Below, in pieces: positions 10,161-18,864 of a DNA stretch of 64,000 nucleotides; the first letter of the stretch is position 1, and the number at the start of each line of letters is the position of its first letter. The notes beneath the pieces were generated by a model, which saw only the letters and a program-made list of their open reading frames with translations, had not been told where the DNA came from and did no database searches. The stretch comes from Vibrio tubiashii ATCC 19109 (lineage in GTDB: Bacteria > Pseudomonadota > Gammaproteobacteria > Enterobacterales > Vibrionaceae), in the NCBI RefSeq assembly GCF_000772105.1, contig NZ_CP009354.1, positions 1,860,001-1,924,000 on the forward strand. The letters are read 5' to 3'. The position numbers and the translations under genes were made by a program.

Positions 10161-10563
10161 TTGCTAAGCGAGCTAACATGGAATTATGAATGACATTCGG
10201 TTGTTTTAGTTGTTATGTAGCGGCGCCATATTGTTATTGTATGCGCGCAATCAACCCATCACCCAGCCAACGATAACTTTCCTGCACAGTATGCAACTGA
10301 GTTATCAATAGAACATCTAGTTGCAGATGAGTGAATTTTCAATATTTAACTAGCGAAATGTATAAATAATCATTCTTATTTACCACTCACTCATTTATAT
10401 GCTGAATATATGAGATCTCATAGATACTTTTAGATCTATAAATATAGAGCCCCTACTCAGTGTCTATATTCACCTATACACGAGTTTTCGTGTTGGCTAG
10501 GTAGCGAAAAACACTCTCGCTGCTTGTTCCTGATACTAAGTACTTAAATCTTGGAGCAAAATT
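10161..10563. other. Intergenic promoter region with weak Fur-like site
   Basis: About 400 bp between the divergent chemoreceptor and decarboxylase genes. It contains AT-rich DNA near 10340-10480 and an AATAATCATTCTTATTT run at about 10367-10383 that resembles a partial Fur site (about 12 of 19). TTGGAGCAAAATT before the decarboxylase ATG is its ribosome-binding region. I see no open frame that looks coding. Confidence 0.4.
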
Positions 10564-12462
10564 ATGAGTAACGATAACAATATAAACTATGGTCCGAAAC
10601 GAACACCTTGGATTGAACAAGTTCCAGAGTTCGCTGTAGGTAAAATAACCGCACCTTCTGCTGATCCTATAGAGGTATACGCAGAGCGAAACTATGACTT
10701 TCACTATACCGAACAGGCAATTAATGGCTTTGACGTTGAATTACCACCGACAGGCCAAAACTGCGGTGAGCAAAACAATGTCTATGAACAGATACAAGCC
10801 TATGTCGATTCACAGAAGGAAAGGTTTTTAGGCTATCAGACGGAAGAGAATATTAGCTATAAAAACCGCTTAGCGCCTTTTCTTAACGTCAGCTTAAACA
10901 ATGTTGGTGACCCATTCGTCAATGGCAACTATACGATCAACTCTAAGTGCGTCGAGCGCTCTGTCCTCGATTATTACGCTTCACTTTGGAACGCTCAGTG
11001 GCCATCGCAAGGCCCTTACATAGATGAAGATGGCAACTTCCAAAAAGGAGTAGGCGAAAGCTATTGGGGCTATGTACTCACTATGGGGAGTACAGAAGGC
11101 AATTTATACGGCATGTTAAATGCGCGAGATTATCTCAGCGGAGTGATGCTGCTAGAAGAGGAAATACGCGCTGAAACCGACGATGGTGAAACAATTTCAA
11201 ATTGCCAAGTGTATGCACACCACCCTTCTCCACCAATCCACACCCCTCACGCATACACTCCGGTGGCGTTTTTCTCTGAAGACACTCACTACTCCATCGT
11301 CAAAGCAATGGCTGTAGAGAAAATAGAGACCTTTGGTGAACTTGGTAATCGGCTTTATCCTGATGAGAACCCGGTCAATCCGGGTAAGCCTTGGCCTACT
11401 GAAGTAGAATCAGAAGGACCAACCGCTGCGCTGCCTGCAGGCTCTGGTGCAATAGACGTGGATAAACTAATCCAATACGTCACTTTCTTTGCTGAAAGAG
11501 GATACCCAATACTTCTAGTCCTCAATTGCGGAACAACATTTAAAGGCGCATATGATGATGTTTCGACAATTACCGCCAGGCTAAAACCAATCCTTGAAAG
11601 AAATGGACTATGGAAAAGAGAAGTACCTATCGATCCAGACGACCCATCTCATGGATATGAGACTCGGACTGGCTATTGGCTTCATATTGACGGAGCGCTT
11701 GGAGGAAGTTATGTCCCCTTCATAAAAATGGCGAAAGATTGTGATGAGTACCAATCCTTCTTTAAAGAGCATGGTGACTATACTGGTCCTAATTTCGACT
11801 TTACTAACCCTATGGTGCATTCAATTGTAACCAGTGGGCATAAATTTCCCGGAGCACCGTGGCCAACGGGTGTCTATATGACCAAGCAGCAGTATATGGT
11901 CTCTCCTCCGGATAACCCAGAATATATTGGTTCACCAGACACGACGTTTGCAGGCTCGCGAAATGGGCTATCGCCATTAGTGTTATGGGAATACTTCGCC
12001 CGCAATAGCTACAAAGAGCAAATTAGGCTGACAATGAAAGCTCAAGAAGTCGCCCAATATGCTCAGGAGCAACTTGCGCTGGTTGCTGATTATTGGGCCG
12101 AAAAAGGATCACCTCTTCCTGAAGGGCTATGGTTGCAACGTACACCGCTTTCGTTATCACTCATATTTTGCCAGCCGAACGAAGAAATTATCTTCCGCTA
12201 TTCTTTGGCAAAAGAAAGCACCACAGTGACGACTTACGAGAACGGCAAGGAGATTGATCAAGTTCGACACTATGTCCACCTTTTTACGATGTGGGATGTA
12301 GATAAACAGCTCATAGACAGTTTATGTGAAGACTTAAAGCAGGAAGGAGCGTTTGATACTCGACTGTTTAAAAAGATTAAACATACGACTGTACATAAAC
12401 CTAGAGTGAAGAACGCTGTGAGACAAATTCAGCTTCCACTTAAGGGGCGGTCCTTTCGTTAG
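10564..12462 (+). CDS. PLP-dependent group II decarboxylase, substrate unknown
   Basis: Pyridoxal-phosphate enzyme of 632 residues related to the histidine decarboxylase branch of group II decarboxylases. Visible family features are FLNVSLNNVGDPF near residue 105, GYVLTMGSTEGNLYG, HYSIVKAMAVE and the PLP lysine K427 in TSGHKFPGAPWPTG. It is much longer than the roughly 380-residue bacterial histidine decarboxylases, with extra segments including PPIHTPHAYTPVAFF and a proline-rich stretch near residues 270-300. It stands alone, flanked by a divergent chemoreceptor and a bidirectional terminator, with no adjacent antiporter. The amine it makes cannot be deduced. The enzyme class is secure, the substrate is not. 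Confidence 0.85.
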   Translation: MSNDNNINYGPKRTPWIEQVPEFAVGKITAPSADPIEVYAERNYDFHYTEQAINGFDVELPPTGQNCGEQNNVYEQIQAYVDSQKERFLGYQTEENISYKNRLAPFLNVSLNNVGDPFVNGNYTINSKCVERSVLDYYASLWNAQWPSQGPYIDEDGNFQKGVGESYWGYVLTMGSTEGNLYGMLNARDYLSGVMLLEEEIRAETDDGETISNCQVYAHHPSPPIHTPHAYTPVAFFSEDTHYSIVKAMAVEKIETFGELGNRLYPDENPVNPGKPWPTEVESEGPTAALPAGSGAIDVDKLIQYVTFFAERGYPILLVLNCGTTFKGAYDDVSTITARLKPILERNGLWKREVPIDPDDPSHGYETRTGYWLHIDGALGGSYVPFIKMAKDCDEYQSFFKEHGDYTGPNFDFTNPMVHSIVTSGHKFPGAPWPTGVYMTKQQYMVSPPDNPEYIGSPDTTFAGSRNGLSPLVLWEYFARNSYKEQIRLTMKAQEVAQYAQEQLALVADYWAEKGSPLPEGLWLQRTPLSLSLIFCQPNEEIIFRYSLAKESTTVTTYENGKEIDQVRHYVHLFTMWDVDKQLIDSLCEDLKQEGAFDTRLFKKIKHTTVHKPRVKNAVRQIQLPLKGRSFR

Positions 12463-12492
12463 AGAGCTCGAAACATTGGAATATTAGTAATA

Positions 12493-12521
12493 TGCTTAGC
12501 TCACTTAAAGTGAGCTAAGCA
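12493..12521. terminator. Bidirectional terminator hairpin
   Basis: Near-perfect palindrome with arms TGCTTAGCTCACTT / AAGTGAGCTAAGCA between the convergent decarboxylase and VOC genes. There is no long T-tract on either side, but its position fits a shared terminator. Confidence 0.6.
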
Positions 12522-12538
12522 ACTGTTAATCTATCCAT

Positions 12539-12907
12539 TTAAAGGTAGATACTGACCTCAATCAGGTTTGAGTCAGGGTCGAGAAAGTAAACAGACTCAA
12601 TCGCGCCAGTCGCTCCCGACTTCTCTACAGGCCCCTCAACGATGGTTACTTGCTCTGCTTTAAGATGATTGATGATCTCTTCCATTTTCCATGAAGAGAT
12701 CAAACACAGATCTCCAGAGCCTACTCTTGCCCTGTTTCTTGGCTCTTGCCCAAGTAATTGAAAGTTGATTTTTTGGTTACCAAATTGAACCGCTTTACGC
12801 CCACCAGCAAAAGTAAGCTCCTTCATTAGCAGTACGCGCTGGTAAAACGCCACTGACGCGTCGATATCTGAAACTGTCAGCACGATATGGTCTATGTGAC
12901 TAATCAT
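12539..12907 (-). CDS. VOC family (glyoxalase/bleomycin-resistance fold) protein
   Basis: 122-residue protein with a single vicinal-oxygen-chelate unit: HIDHIVLTVSDIDASVAFYQ at the start, and GAIESVYFLDPDSNLIEVS near the end, where H6 and E118 are the expected metal ligands. The family includes dioxygenases, glyoxalase I-like enzymes and antibiotic-binding proteins. It resembles the small 'virulence protein' VOC group. The substrate is unknown. It is 83 bp downstream of, and on the same strand as, the acetyltransferase. Confidence 0.85.
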   Translation of the reverse strand: MISHIDHIVLTVSDIDASVAFYQRVLLMKELTFAGGRKAVQFGNQKINFQLLGQEPRNRARVGSGDLCLISSWKMEEIINHLKAEQVTIVEGPVEKSGATGAIESVYFLDPDSNLIEVSIYL

Positions 12908-12990
12908 AAGTTCCTTCTCTTATTAGACTCCGGCTTGCTCTCGCGCATATTGGAACTTGTTCAAGTAGGAGTCAAACCCGCCAAATATTA

Positions 12991-13542
12991 TTAATCCTGA
13001 TTTAAACGCCGTATCAGTTTTGCTGGCGTACCGCCATATAAACAATCTGCTGGCACATCGCTGTTCACCACTGAATTTGCCGCTATTACCGAACGTGCTC
13101 CTACTGTTACTCCCTGATTAATCACACAATTACCACCAATCCAAACGTCGTCTTCAACGACAATCGGTTTGCAGTACGTTTGCCACTCTCTTCGCTTATT
13201 AAAATCCAACGAATGTGACGCTGTGTAAAACTGCGTGCTAGGGCCAACCAGTACGTTATCACCAATAGTAATTTTTGCCCCGTCTAGCATAACTACATTC
13301 ATATTGATAAAGGTGTTGTCGCCTATTTCGACGGTTTTACCAAATTCACAATGAAACGGAGATTGGACAACGCTATGACCAAAGCCTGCAAATAGAGATT
13401 TGAGAAGCTTCTGCCTCTCGCTTGCCTCTATCTCTAGATTAAGGCTTTTCAATGTATTTAAAGCATGATTTCGAAGCGTATCGATTTCTTGATCAGCACC
13501 ATCAAACCGCTGACCTGACATCATTTTTTCTAGTTCAGACAT
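12991..13542 (-). CDS. Hexapeptide-repeat sugar O-acetyltransferase (Maa/LacA type)
   Basis: 183-residue left-handed beta-helix acetyltransferase of the maltose/galactoside O-acetyltransferase family. The N-terminal Mac domain starts SELEKMMSGQRFDGAD. Hexapeptide repeats follow, with the catalytic histidine in QFYTASHSLDFNKR and the acetyl-CoA region VVEDDVWIGGNCVINQGVTV and GGTPAKLIRRL. It transfers acetyl groups to sugars or nodulation-type acceptors in the cytoplasm; the acceptor here is unknown. Confidence 0.9.
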   Translation of the reverse strand: MSELEKMMSGQRFDGADQEIDTLRNHALNTLKSLNLEIEASERQKLLKSLFAGFGHSVVQSPFHCEFGKTVEIGDNTFINMNVVMLDGAKITIGDNVLVGPSTQFYTASHSLDFNKRREWQTYCKPIVVEDDVWIGGNCVINQGVTVGARSVIAANSVVNSDVPADCLYGGTPAKLIRRLNQD

Positions 13543-13727
13543 GACAACTACTCTTTGATTAAGACACTGCGAAGCTAACAGCTTTATAGAAGCTTAAAAA
13601 GAGTAAAGACAGAGAAACAGTTTTCCTATTTTCAGTCGAAATTTATAGCACAACGCCAATATGAAACTATATTTATAGCTATAACCATAAAAAATACCTT
13701 TGGCTTAGAAAGTACGGACTAATAAAA

Positions 13728-14789
13728 ATGACAAAAAATCAAAGGTCAGTTGCCATAATACTTGCCATAGCATTGGTAGGTATCGCTCCGCTATTTTGGC
13801 TAATACTGTATAGCGGAGAAAACGCTCATAGCCACGACGATGAGCACCAGCATCACACTCTTTCAGCAAATATTCGGAAAGACCAATCTCCAAGTTCAAA
13901 TCTTGTGTCTCCAATCCCTTCAGACCATCAAGTGGATAAGGCTCAAGCAAAAATAGGCTGGCTACTATTCAAAGATCCGCGACTCTCTTCCAATGGGCAA
14001 ATCAGCTGTGAATCATGCCATGATTTGAGTAGTAATGGGGCAGAGCCAACCGCAGTGTCTACTGGTGTCGAAGGGCGCGGAGATAGAAACTCTCTTACCG
14101 TTTTTAATGCAGCATTGAACTACCGCTTTTTTTGGGATGGACGAGCTAACTCTTTGAATGCTCAAATTGATGGCCCTATACACAGCAACGTAGAGATGAA
14201 CTCTAATTGGAAAGATATCAGCGAATATGTTGCAACCTCCCCTCAATATTCCCAACTCTTTGATGAGCAGCAAGTCGAAGTCAATGAAGCGACAATTAAA
14301 TCTATGCTCGTCGAGTTTATGAACGCCCTTGTCACACCAGACTCTCCTTTTGACAAGTATCTATCCGGCGATAAAAGTGCCTTAACCACGCAGCAAATAG
14401 AAGGATGGAAACTCTTCCAACAGCACGGCTGTATTCGCTGCCATCGTGGCACCAATATCGGAGGTGGTATGGTGATGAAATTTGGCTTGTATGGACAGGA
14501 GTACAACGGACAAGAGCGTTCCGCTGATACTGGCCGTCATATGCATACTAATAAGCCGGAAGACATGTATATCTTTAGGGTAGCAAGTCTAAGGAACGTC
14601 GCCACAACCCCACCCTATTTTCACGATGGGCAAACACACAACCTTGAAGACGCTATTGAGATTATGGCGCGCAGTCAGCTTGGACTTTCACTGACAGCGA
14701 AAGAAGTAGACGCTATTAGTGCTTTTTTAAATACCTTGACGGCCGAACGGCCTGCCATCCTTGAGGAGTTTGAAAATGAACTTTACTAA
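13728..14789 (+). CDS. Membrane-anchored di-haem cytochrome c peroxidase-like protein
   Basis: 353-residue protein of the bacterial di-haem cytochrome c peroxidase/MauG family. It has an uncleaved-looking N-terminal membrane helix (residues 8-28), a histidine-rich linker HSHDDEHQHH (34-43), a first haem motif CESCH (94-98), and a second CIRCH (234-238), then VASLRNVATTPPYFHDGQ, the usual C-terminal signature. It would act on the periplasmic face. Its last 14 bases overlap the start of the hybrid kinase gene, which suggests coupled translation and a shared role. Whether it is a true peroxidase or a haem sensor or oxidase cannot be told from sequence. Confidence 0.9.
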   Translation: MTKNQRSVAIILAIALVGIAPLFWLILYSGENAHSHDDEHQHHTLSANIRKDQSPSSNLVSPIPSDHQVDKAQAKIGWLLFKDPRLSSNGQISCESCHDLSSNGAEPTAVSTGVEGRGDRNSLTVFNAALNYRFFWDGRANSLNAQIDGPIHSNVEMNSNWKDISEYVATSPQYSQLFDEQQVEVNEATIKSMLVEFMNALVTPDSPFDKYLSGDKSALTTQQIEGWKLFQQHGCIRCHRGTNIGGGMVMKFGLYGQEYNGQERSADTGRHMHTNKPEDMYIFRVASLRNVATTPPYFHDGQTHNLEDAIEIMARSQLGLSLTAKEVDAISAFLNTLTAERPAILEEFENELY

Positions 14790-17109
14790 AATCTTGTTTT
14801 CGCTCGCTTCAGTATTGTCTTTATCAATTGGCACTCTAGTGTACTTTCTCTACCAAGAACATAAGCAGATTAGTCAATACTCCTCTTCTGTTAGCGCATT
14901 AGGTCATGAACTCATTGAAGTTCGTGACGCAGTAATCAATCATGCCCTCTCTCCCCAGCTAGACCCGTACTTTCTAAATGCTGAAATCGTCAATCTGGAA
15001 AAGGAGAGTAAAGATTTGCTCACTCACTACCAAGAAACGTCCAAATTTGGCCTCTACAAAAAACAAACAAGTGAAGTCATGACCCTGTTCCACCAGTCTT
15101 TGCTGCGTTTGTCAGAAACGCTGGATAAGGTAGTCGGGCTGATTATTGTTAAAGATGCCTTACTCACATCAGTTCTAGAACATATAGAACTCGGCACCGA
15201 GAGTTCTAGTTTAGAGCGAGATGCCATGGCCAAGAAAATACATCAAAACTCGAAACTGGATAACATTCCCGCCAAATTGGAATCAACGGTTTCAACCTTT
15301 AAACAAGTAGACACACAAAGACGTGAACTCTTTACAGCACTACTATCGCCCCAAAATTCAGAGTTTGTCGAACATACCGAGAAACAACTAAGGCAACAAG
15401 CGATCAGTGTTCAGAATAAAGTGTTTCAGTTACTCGCTACTCTAGCTATCGTTGTTTCCGCATTTGTGATTTACACCTATGTACATCGCTTACAAGAGTT
15501 AAAACGGAACAACCACGCCTATCAAGAGGCAATTGATAGAACGGAGAAGGCCAATCACGCCAAATCTATTTTCTTAGCCACGATGAGTCACGAACTAAGA
15601 ACGCCGATGAGTGGTGTCCTCGGTGTCGCACAGATGATTCGTGACGACACCAACGAATCTAGAACCAAAGAACACGCTGATATAATTATTAACTCTGGTA
15701 ATCACTTGGTCACACTGCTTAATGACATTCTCGACTTTTCAAAGGTAGAAGAAGGTAAGCTTGAACTCGAACATACCCCATTTTCGTTGAGAGAGCTTGT
15801 TCAGCCTTTAGAAAGCACCTTACTACCACTGGCTCAGAAAAAGAACATCACACTGACTATTCCACATTACCCATCCGACGATTTAAAACTGGTTGGGGAT
15901 GTGGCTCGTACAAGGCAACTGCTATTCAACCTGATTGGAAACGCCATTAAGTTCACTCAACAAGGCAAAGTTGAGGTCAATATCCAAATAAACGATTCGG
16001 GTTCAGTCGGTGTGCTGTTTACCGTTACGGACACGGGTATCGGTATTGAAGATGACAAGCTAAACAATATTTTCATTCCCTTCGAGCAAGCAGAGCTCTC
16101 TACTACCCGAAAATTCGGCGGCACAGGTCTAGGCCTTTCGATTGTGAAGAAGCTAGTCGATTTAATGGAGGGCGAGATTTCAGTCTCTAGCCGAGTTGGC
16201 TATGGTTCTAAATTCGATATTTTCCTCCCTCTCGAAGTCCAACAAGACCGCGTGGACTTAAGTAATATCGAAGAAGCCTCTCTGAACAACACTGAACATT
16301 TACATAAAAAACGAATACTCTTGGTTGAAGACAACCGGGTCAACGCCGTTGTCGCGAAAGGTTTCCTTAAAGACTACGCACAGGACATCACGTGGGCAGA
16401 AGACGGATTGCAAGCCCTTGAGGTTTTAGAGAACGAACAGTTTGATCTCATTGTTATTGATAACCACATGCCCAACCTCAGTGGTGTTGAAACCATCAAA
16501 CGTATAAGAGAGACACTCAAACTCGATACAGTGATATTCGCATATACGGCAGATGTCTTCAAAGAAGCTCACGACTCGCTAATTGACGCGGGCGCTAATT
16601 TCGTACTCACAAAACCCCTTCAAAAACCGAGTCTAGAGCTCGCATTAAAACAGTTTTCTCGTGAAATTATGGCGAGTTCGCATCAAGAAATTGAGGGAAG
16701 CACGGTTGTACCTTTAATTCGTCACCCCGCAAGCCAACTCGCGCTTACAGAAGAAGAGTTGTCTGCCAGTTCATCTTTTAATGACCCGTCATTGAGTCGC
16801 GTGACTAAGCTAGAACTATTAATCGGTTTAAAAACGAAGCTTAATGCTTTAACTGACCAACTTATTGAAGCCTATTCAAGTTCAAGCTTAGAATTGCTAA
16901 TTGAAGCTTTAAGTCAAATCGAGACATCTGCGTCAGAGCTCGAGCTTGAAGAAGTGCTTGCTCTGGCTAAAGTGGCAAAAGAGAGTTGTGAAAACAGCGA
17001 GCTACCCAACGTTGAACACTTGCAGCAACTGATCAACCGGATGTTGGTTAACCTCCATCAGGCACAGCGGCTTACTTTGGAATTAAGTCACTCAACAAAA
17101 CAAGCATAA
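14776..17109 (+). CDS. Hybrid sensor histidine kinase with receiver domain
   Basis: 777-residue inner-membrane kinase. An N-terminal membrane helix (about 5-27) and a second near residues 214-234 (VFQLLATLAIVVSAFVIYTY) enclose a roughly 185-residue periplasmic helical region. Then come HisKA with H272 (MSHELRTPMSG), HATPase (NLIGNAIKFT, DTGIGI, GGTGLGLSIV), a receiver with D562 (VIDNHMP), and a C-terminal helical region resembling an HPt domain without the histidine. ATG 14776 follows GAGGAG and lies inside the peroxidase-like gene. The output partner is not in the window. Confidence 0.93.
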   Translation: MNFTKILFSLASVLSLSIGTLVYFLYQEHKQISQYSSSVSALGHELIEVRDAVINHALSPQLDPYFLNAEIVNLEKESKDLLTHYQETSKFGLYKKQTSEVMTLFHQSLLRLSETLDKVVGLIIVKDALLTSVLEHIELGTESSSLERDAMAKKIHQNSKLDNIPAKLESTVSTFKQVDTQRRELFTALLSPQNSEFVEHTEKQLRQQAISVQNKVFQLLATLAIVVSAFVIYTYVHRLQELKRNNHAYQEAIDRTEKANHAKSIFLATMSHELRTPMSGVLGVAQMIRDDTNESRTKEHADIIINSGNHLVTLLNDILDFSKVEEGKLELEHTPFSLRELVQPLESTLLPLAQKKNITLTIPHYPSDDLKLVGDVARTRQLLFNLIGNAIKFTQQGKVEVNIQINDSGSVGVLFTVTDTGIGIEDDKLNNIFIPFEQAELSTTRKFGGTGLGLSIVKKLVDLMEGEISVSSRVGYGSKFDIFLPLEVQQDRVDLSNIEEASLNNTEHLHKKRILLVEDNRVNAVVAKGFLKDYAQDITWAEDGLQALEVLENEQFDLIVIDNHMPNLSGVETIKRIRETLKLDTVIFAYTADVFKEAHDSLIDAGANFVLTKPLQKPSLELALKQFSREIMASSHQEIEGSTVVPLIRHPASQLALTEEELSASSSFNDPSLSRVTKLELLIGLKTKLNALTDQLIEAYSSSSLELLIEALSQIETSASELELEEVLALAKVAKESCENSELPNVEHLQQLINRMLVNLHQAQRLTLELSHSTKQA

Positions 17110-17145
17110 TCTCATGAACAAAACGTACATAGGCCCTTGAACGAA

Positions 17146-17169
17146 AAACGGAGCCTTAAGGCTCCGTTT
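17146..17169. terminator. Bidirectional terminator
   Basis: Perfect 24-bp palindrome with arms AAACGGAGCCTT / AAGGCTCCGTTT between the convergent hybrid kinase and PilZ genes. A-runs and T-runs flank both sides, as expected of a two-way intrinsic terminator. Confidence 0.85.
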
Positions 17170-17186
17170 AGAAATTACTAGTGAGA

Positions 17187-17543
17187 TCAGGCAGCGGCTT
17201 CTCTTAGCCGAGCAAAGAAAACAGGATACTTGCTACGGATCTTTCTTTGTTCATCAACCATAATCTTAAAGGTCGGCCCTTTACGCAATTGAACAATCAC
17301 TTCATCACGATCAAAACGCAAGACTGCGCCTTCAATTTCTACGCGACTTTCGTCATTAAGGTTAAGCATTCCTTTAATCTCAAGCCCTTTGTACATGGTA
17401 TTAGAGTTGGCTACCACCATTCTAATACCACCTTCAGAAACCTCCGCAACCTGAAACAGCTCATCTCCGAGCCTAACAAAAGGCCTCGCGCGTTTCGGGT
17501 ATCTTAAACGGTAATACTGTCGTTTCTGTATATAGCTACTCAT
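17187..17543 (-). CDS. PilZ-domain c-di-GMP-binding protein
   Basis: 118-residue single-domain protein. RQYYRLRYPKRARPFV at the N-terminus supplies the arginine box and VAEVSEGGIRMVV the (D/N)xSxxG-like box, here E-V-S-E-G-G. This architecture binds c-di-GMP in the PilZ family. The first acidic position of the second motif is E rather than D or N, so affinity is uncertain. It is transcribed alone. Its target is unknown. Confidence 0.8.
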   Translation of the reverse strand: MSSYIQKRQYYRLRYPKRARPFVRLGDELFQVAEVSEGGIRMVVANSNTMYKGLEIKGMLNLNDESRVEIEGAVLRFDRDEVIVQLRKGPTFKIMVDEQRKIRSKYPVFFARLREAAA

Positions 17544-17772
17544 GGTCCTGATCCTGCTCCGTGCTACTCATAGCTAGGTATAATCCCTAAGTATACCCTT
17601 TCTACGCAATAAATGATGTAAATAACCACTCGTTATTCTACTTTCACCTTACTATATCGGCAATGAATTGGTTTTTTGAAGGTTTGTGTTAGGTGATGTT
17701 GTTAGAGTGTGATTATTATCCACCAATCACTTACAGTCTGGTATGGTGTAACCTAGGTTGTGCTTAGACTAG

Positions 17773-18741
17773 ATGGAACTGATGGATATTCTTAACCAAT
17801 TGCAATTTTCTCTCTCAATTACCGGACCTATTTGCTTGATGCTTATATTGGGAATCGTGTTTAAGCGCATTGGTTTGATAAACGAAAACTTTATTGATGT
17901 CGGCTCAAAGCTGGTCTTCAAAGTGACTCTCCCAACGATGCTGTTTTTGAGCATAGTGGTTTCTGAACACGACTTTTATGCGGCCAGTAGCTTTATTGCT
18001 TTTGGGGTTGTCTCAAGTGTGTTGTTTTTTATCTTCTCCTCCATTGCCGTCAAAGGTCTTTTTTCCCAATCGCCAGATAAAGGCGTTATTGTCCAAGGCA
18101 GTTTCAGAGCCAATACGGGCATCATAGGTATAGCTTATGTGGCTAACGCCTTCGGAGAACAAGGCGTCGCGTTGGGCGCGATCTACGTTGCCGCCATCAC
18201 TCTTACCTACAACATTCTGGCGGTGATCTGTTTGACACCCAAAGGTGCCGAGTCTGGTGAGAGCGTTGGAAAAATGATGATCTCCACCCTGACAAAGAAC
18301 CCGTTAATCATATCTATCCTTCTTGGACTCGTCGTTTACCTGCTCTCCATTCCTGTTCCTGATATCGCAGTGGATGCGGGTAACTACCTCGCTAAAATGA
18401 CCCTCCCCCTCGCATTATTGTGTACTGGCGGTTCACTAAACTTAGGTTCATTAAAAACGGAGCCCGGCCCCTCTTGGTTTGCCTGCAGCAATAAGTTGGT
18501 GATAGCCCCCTTACTCATCACAGCTGCTGGTTATTGGCTTGGCTTTCGCGGCCTTGAACTTGGTGTATTGTTCTTTATGAATGCTGCCCCCGTTGCCGCA
18601 GCAAGCTACGTGATGGCTCGCTCAATGGGAGGGAATTCCATTTTAGCCGCCAACATCATTGCTTTATCCACCGTGCTATCCACTATAACGTGCACAGTGG
18701 GCGTCTTGCTGCTTCTTGGCTTAGATCTAATGCATACATAG
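17773..18741 (+). CDS. AEC family (auxin efflux carrier-like) transporter
   Basis: 322-residue inner-membrane protein with about ten hydrophobic segments, of the auxin-efflux-carrier/malate permease family. Typical elements are the GSFRANTGIIGIAYV stretch mid-protein and NAAPVAAASYVMARSMGG near the C-terminus. Members export or import small organic acids; the substrate is unknown. ATG 17773 or ATG 17782 could be the start. Transcribed alone. Confidence 0.88.
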   Translation: MELMDILNQLQFSLSITGPICLMLILGIVFKRIGLINENFIDVGSKLVFKVTLPTMLFLSIVVSEHDFYAASSFIAFGVVSSVLFFIFSSIAVKGLFSQSPDKGVIVQGSFRANTGIIGIAYVANAFGEQGVALGAIYVAAITLTYNILAVICLTPKGAESGESVGKMMISTLTKNPLIISILLGLVVYLLSIPVPDIAVDAGNYLAKMTLPLALLCTGGSLNLGSLKTEPGPSWFACSNKLVIAPLLITAAGYWLGFRGLELGVLFFMNAAPVAAASYVMARSMGGNSILAANIIALSTVLSTITCTVGVLLLLGLDLMHT

Positions 18742-18864
18742 AATCAATATAAGACACTGTTATATAAGCACTTTAATAACTAAATAAAGTAACAAAATCT
18801 TTGCTTTACTTTTAGAAGGTTTAGGCTTAGATTTCGCTCAATTATTACCCTTTTTGAGACTACT

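Noticed and set aside
10360..10390. Confident Fur box before the PLP decarboxylase
   Set aside because: Only about 12 of 19 positions match and the second half is poor, so it is noted only as a weak site.
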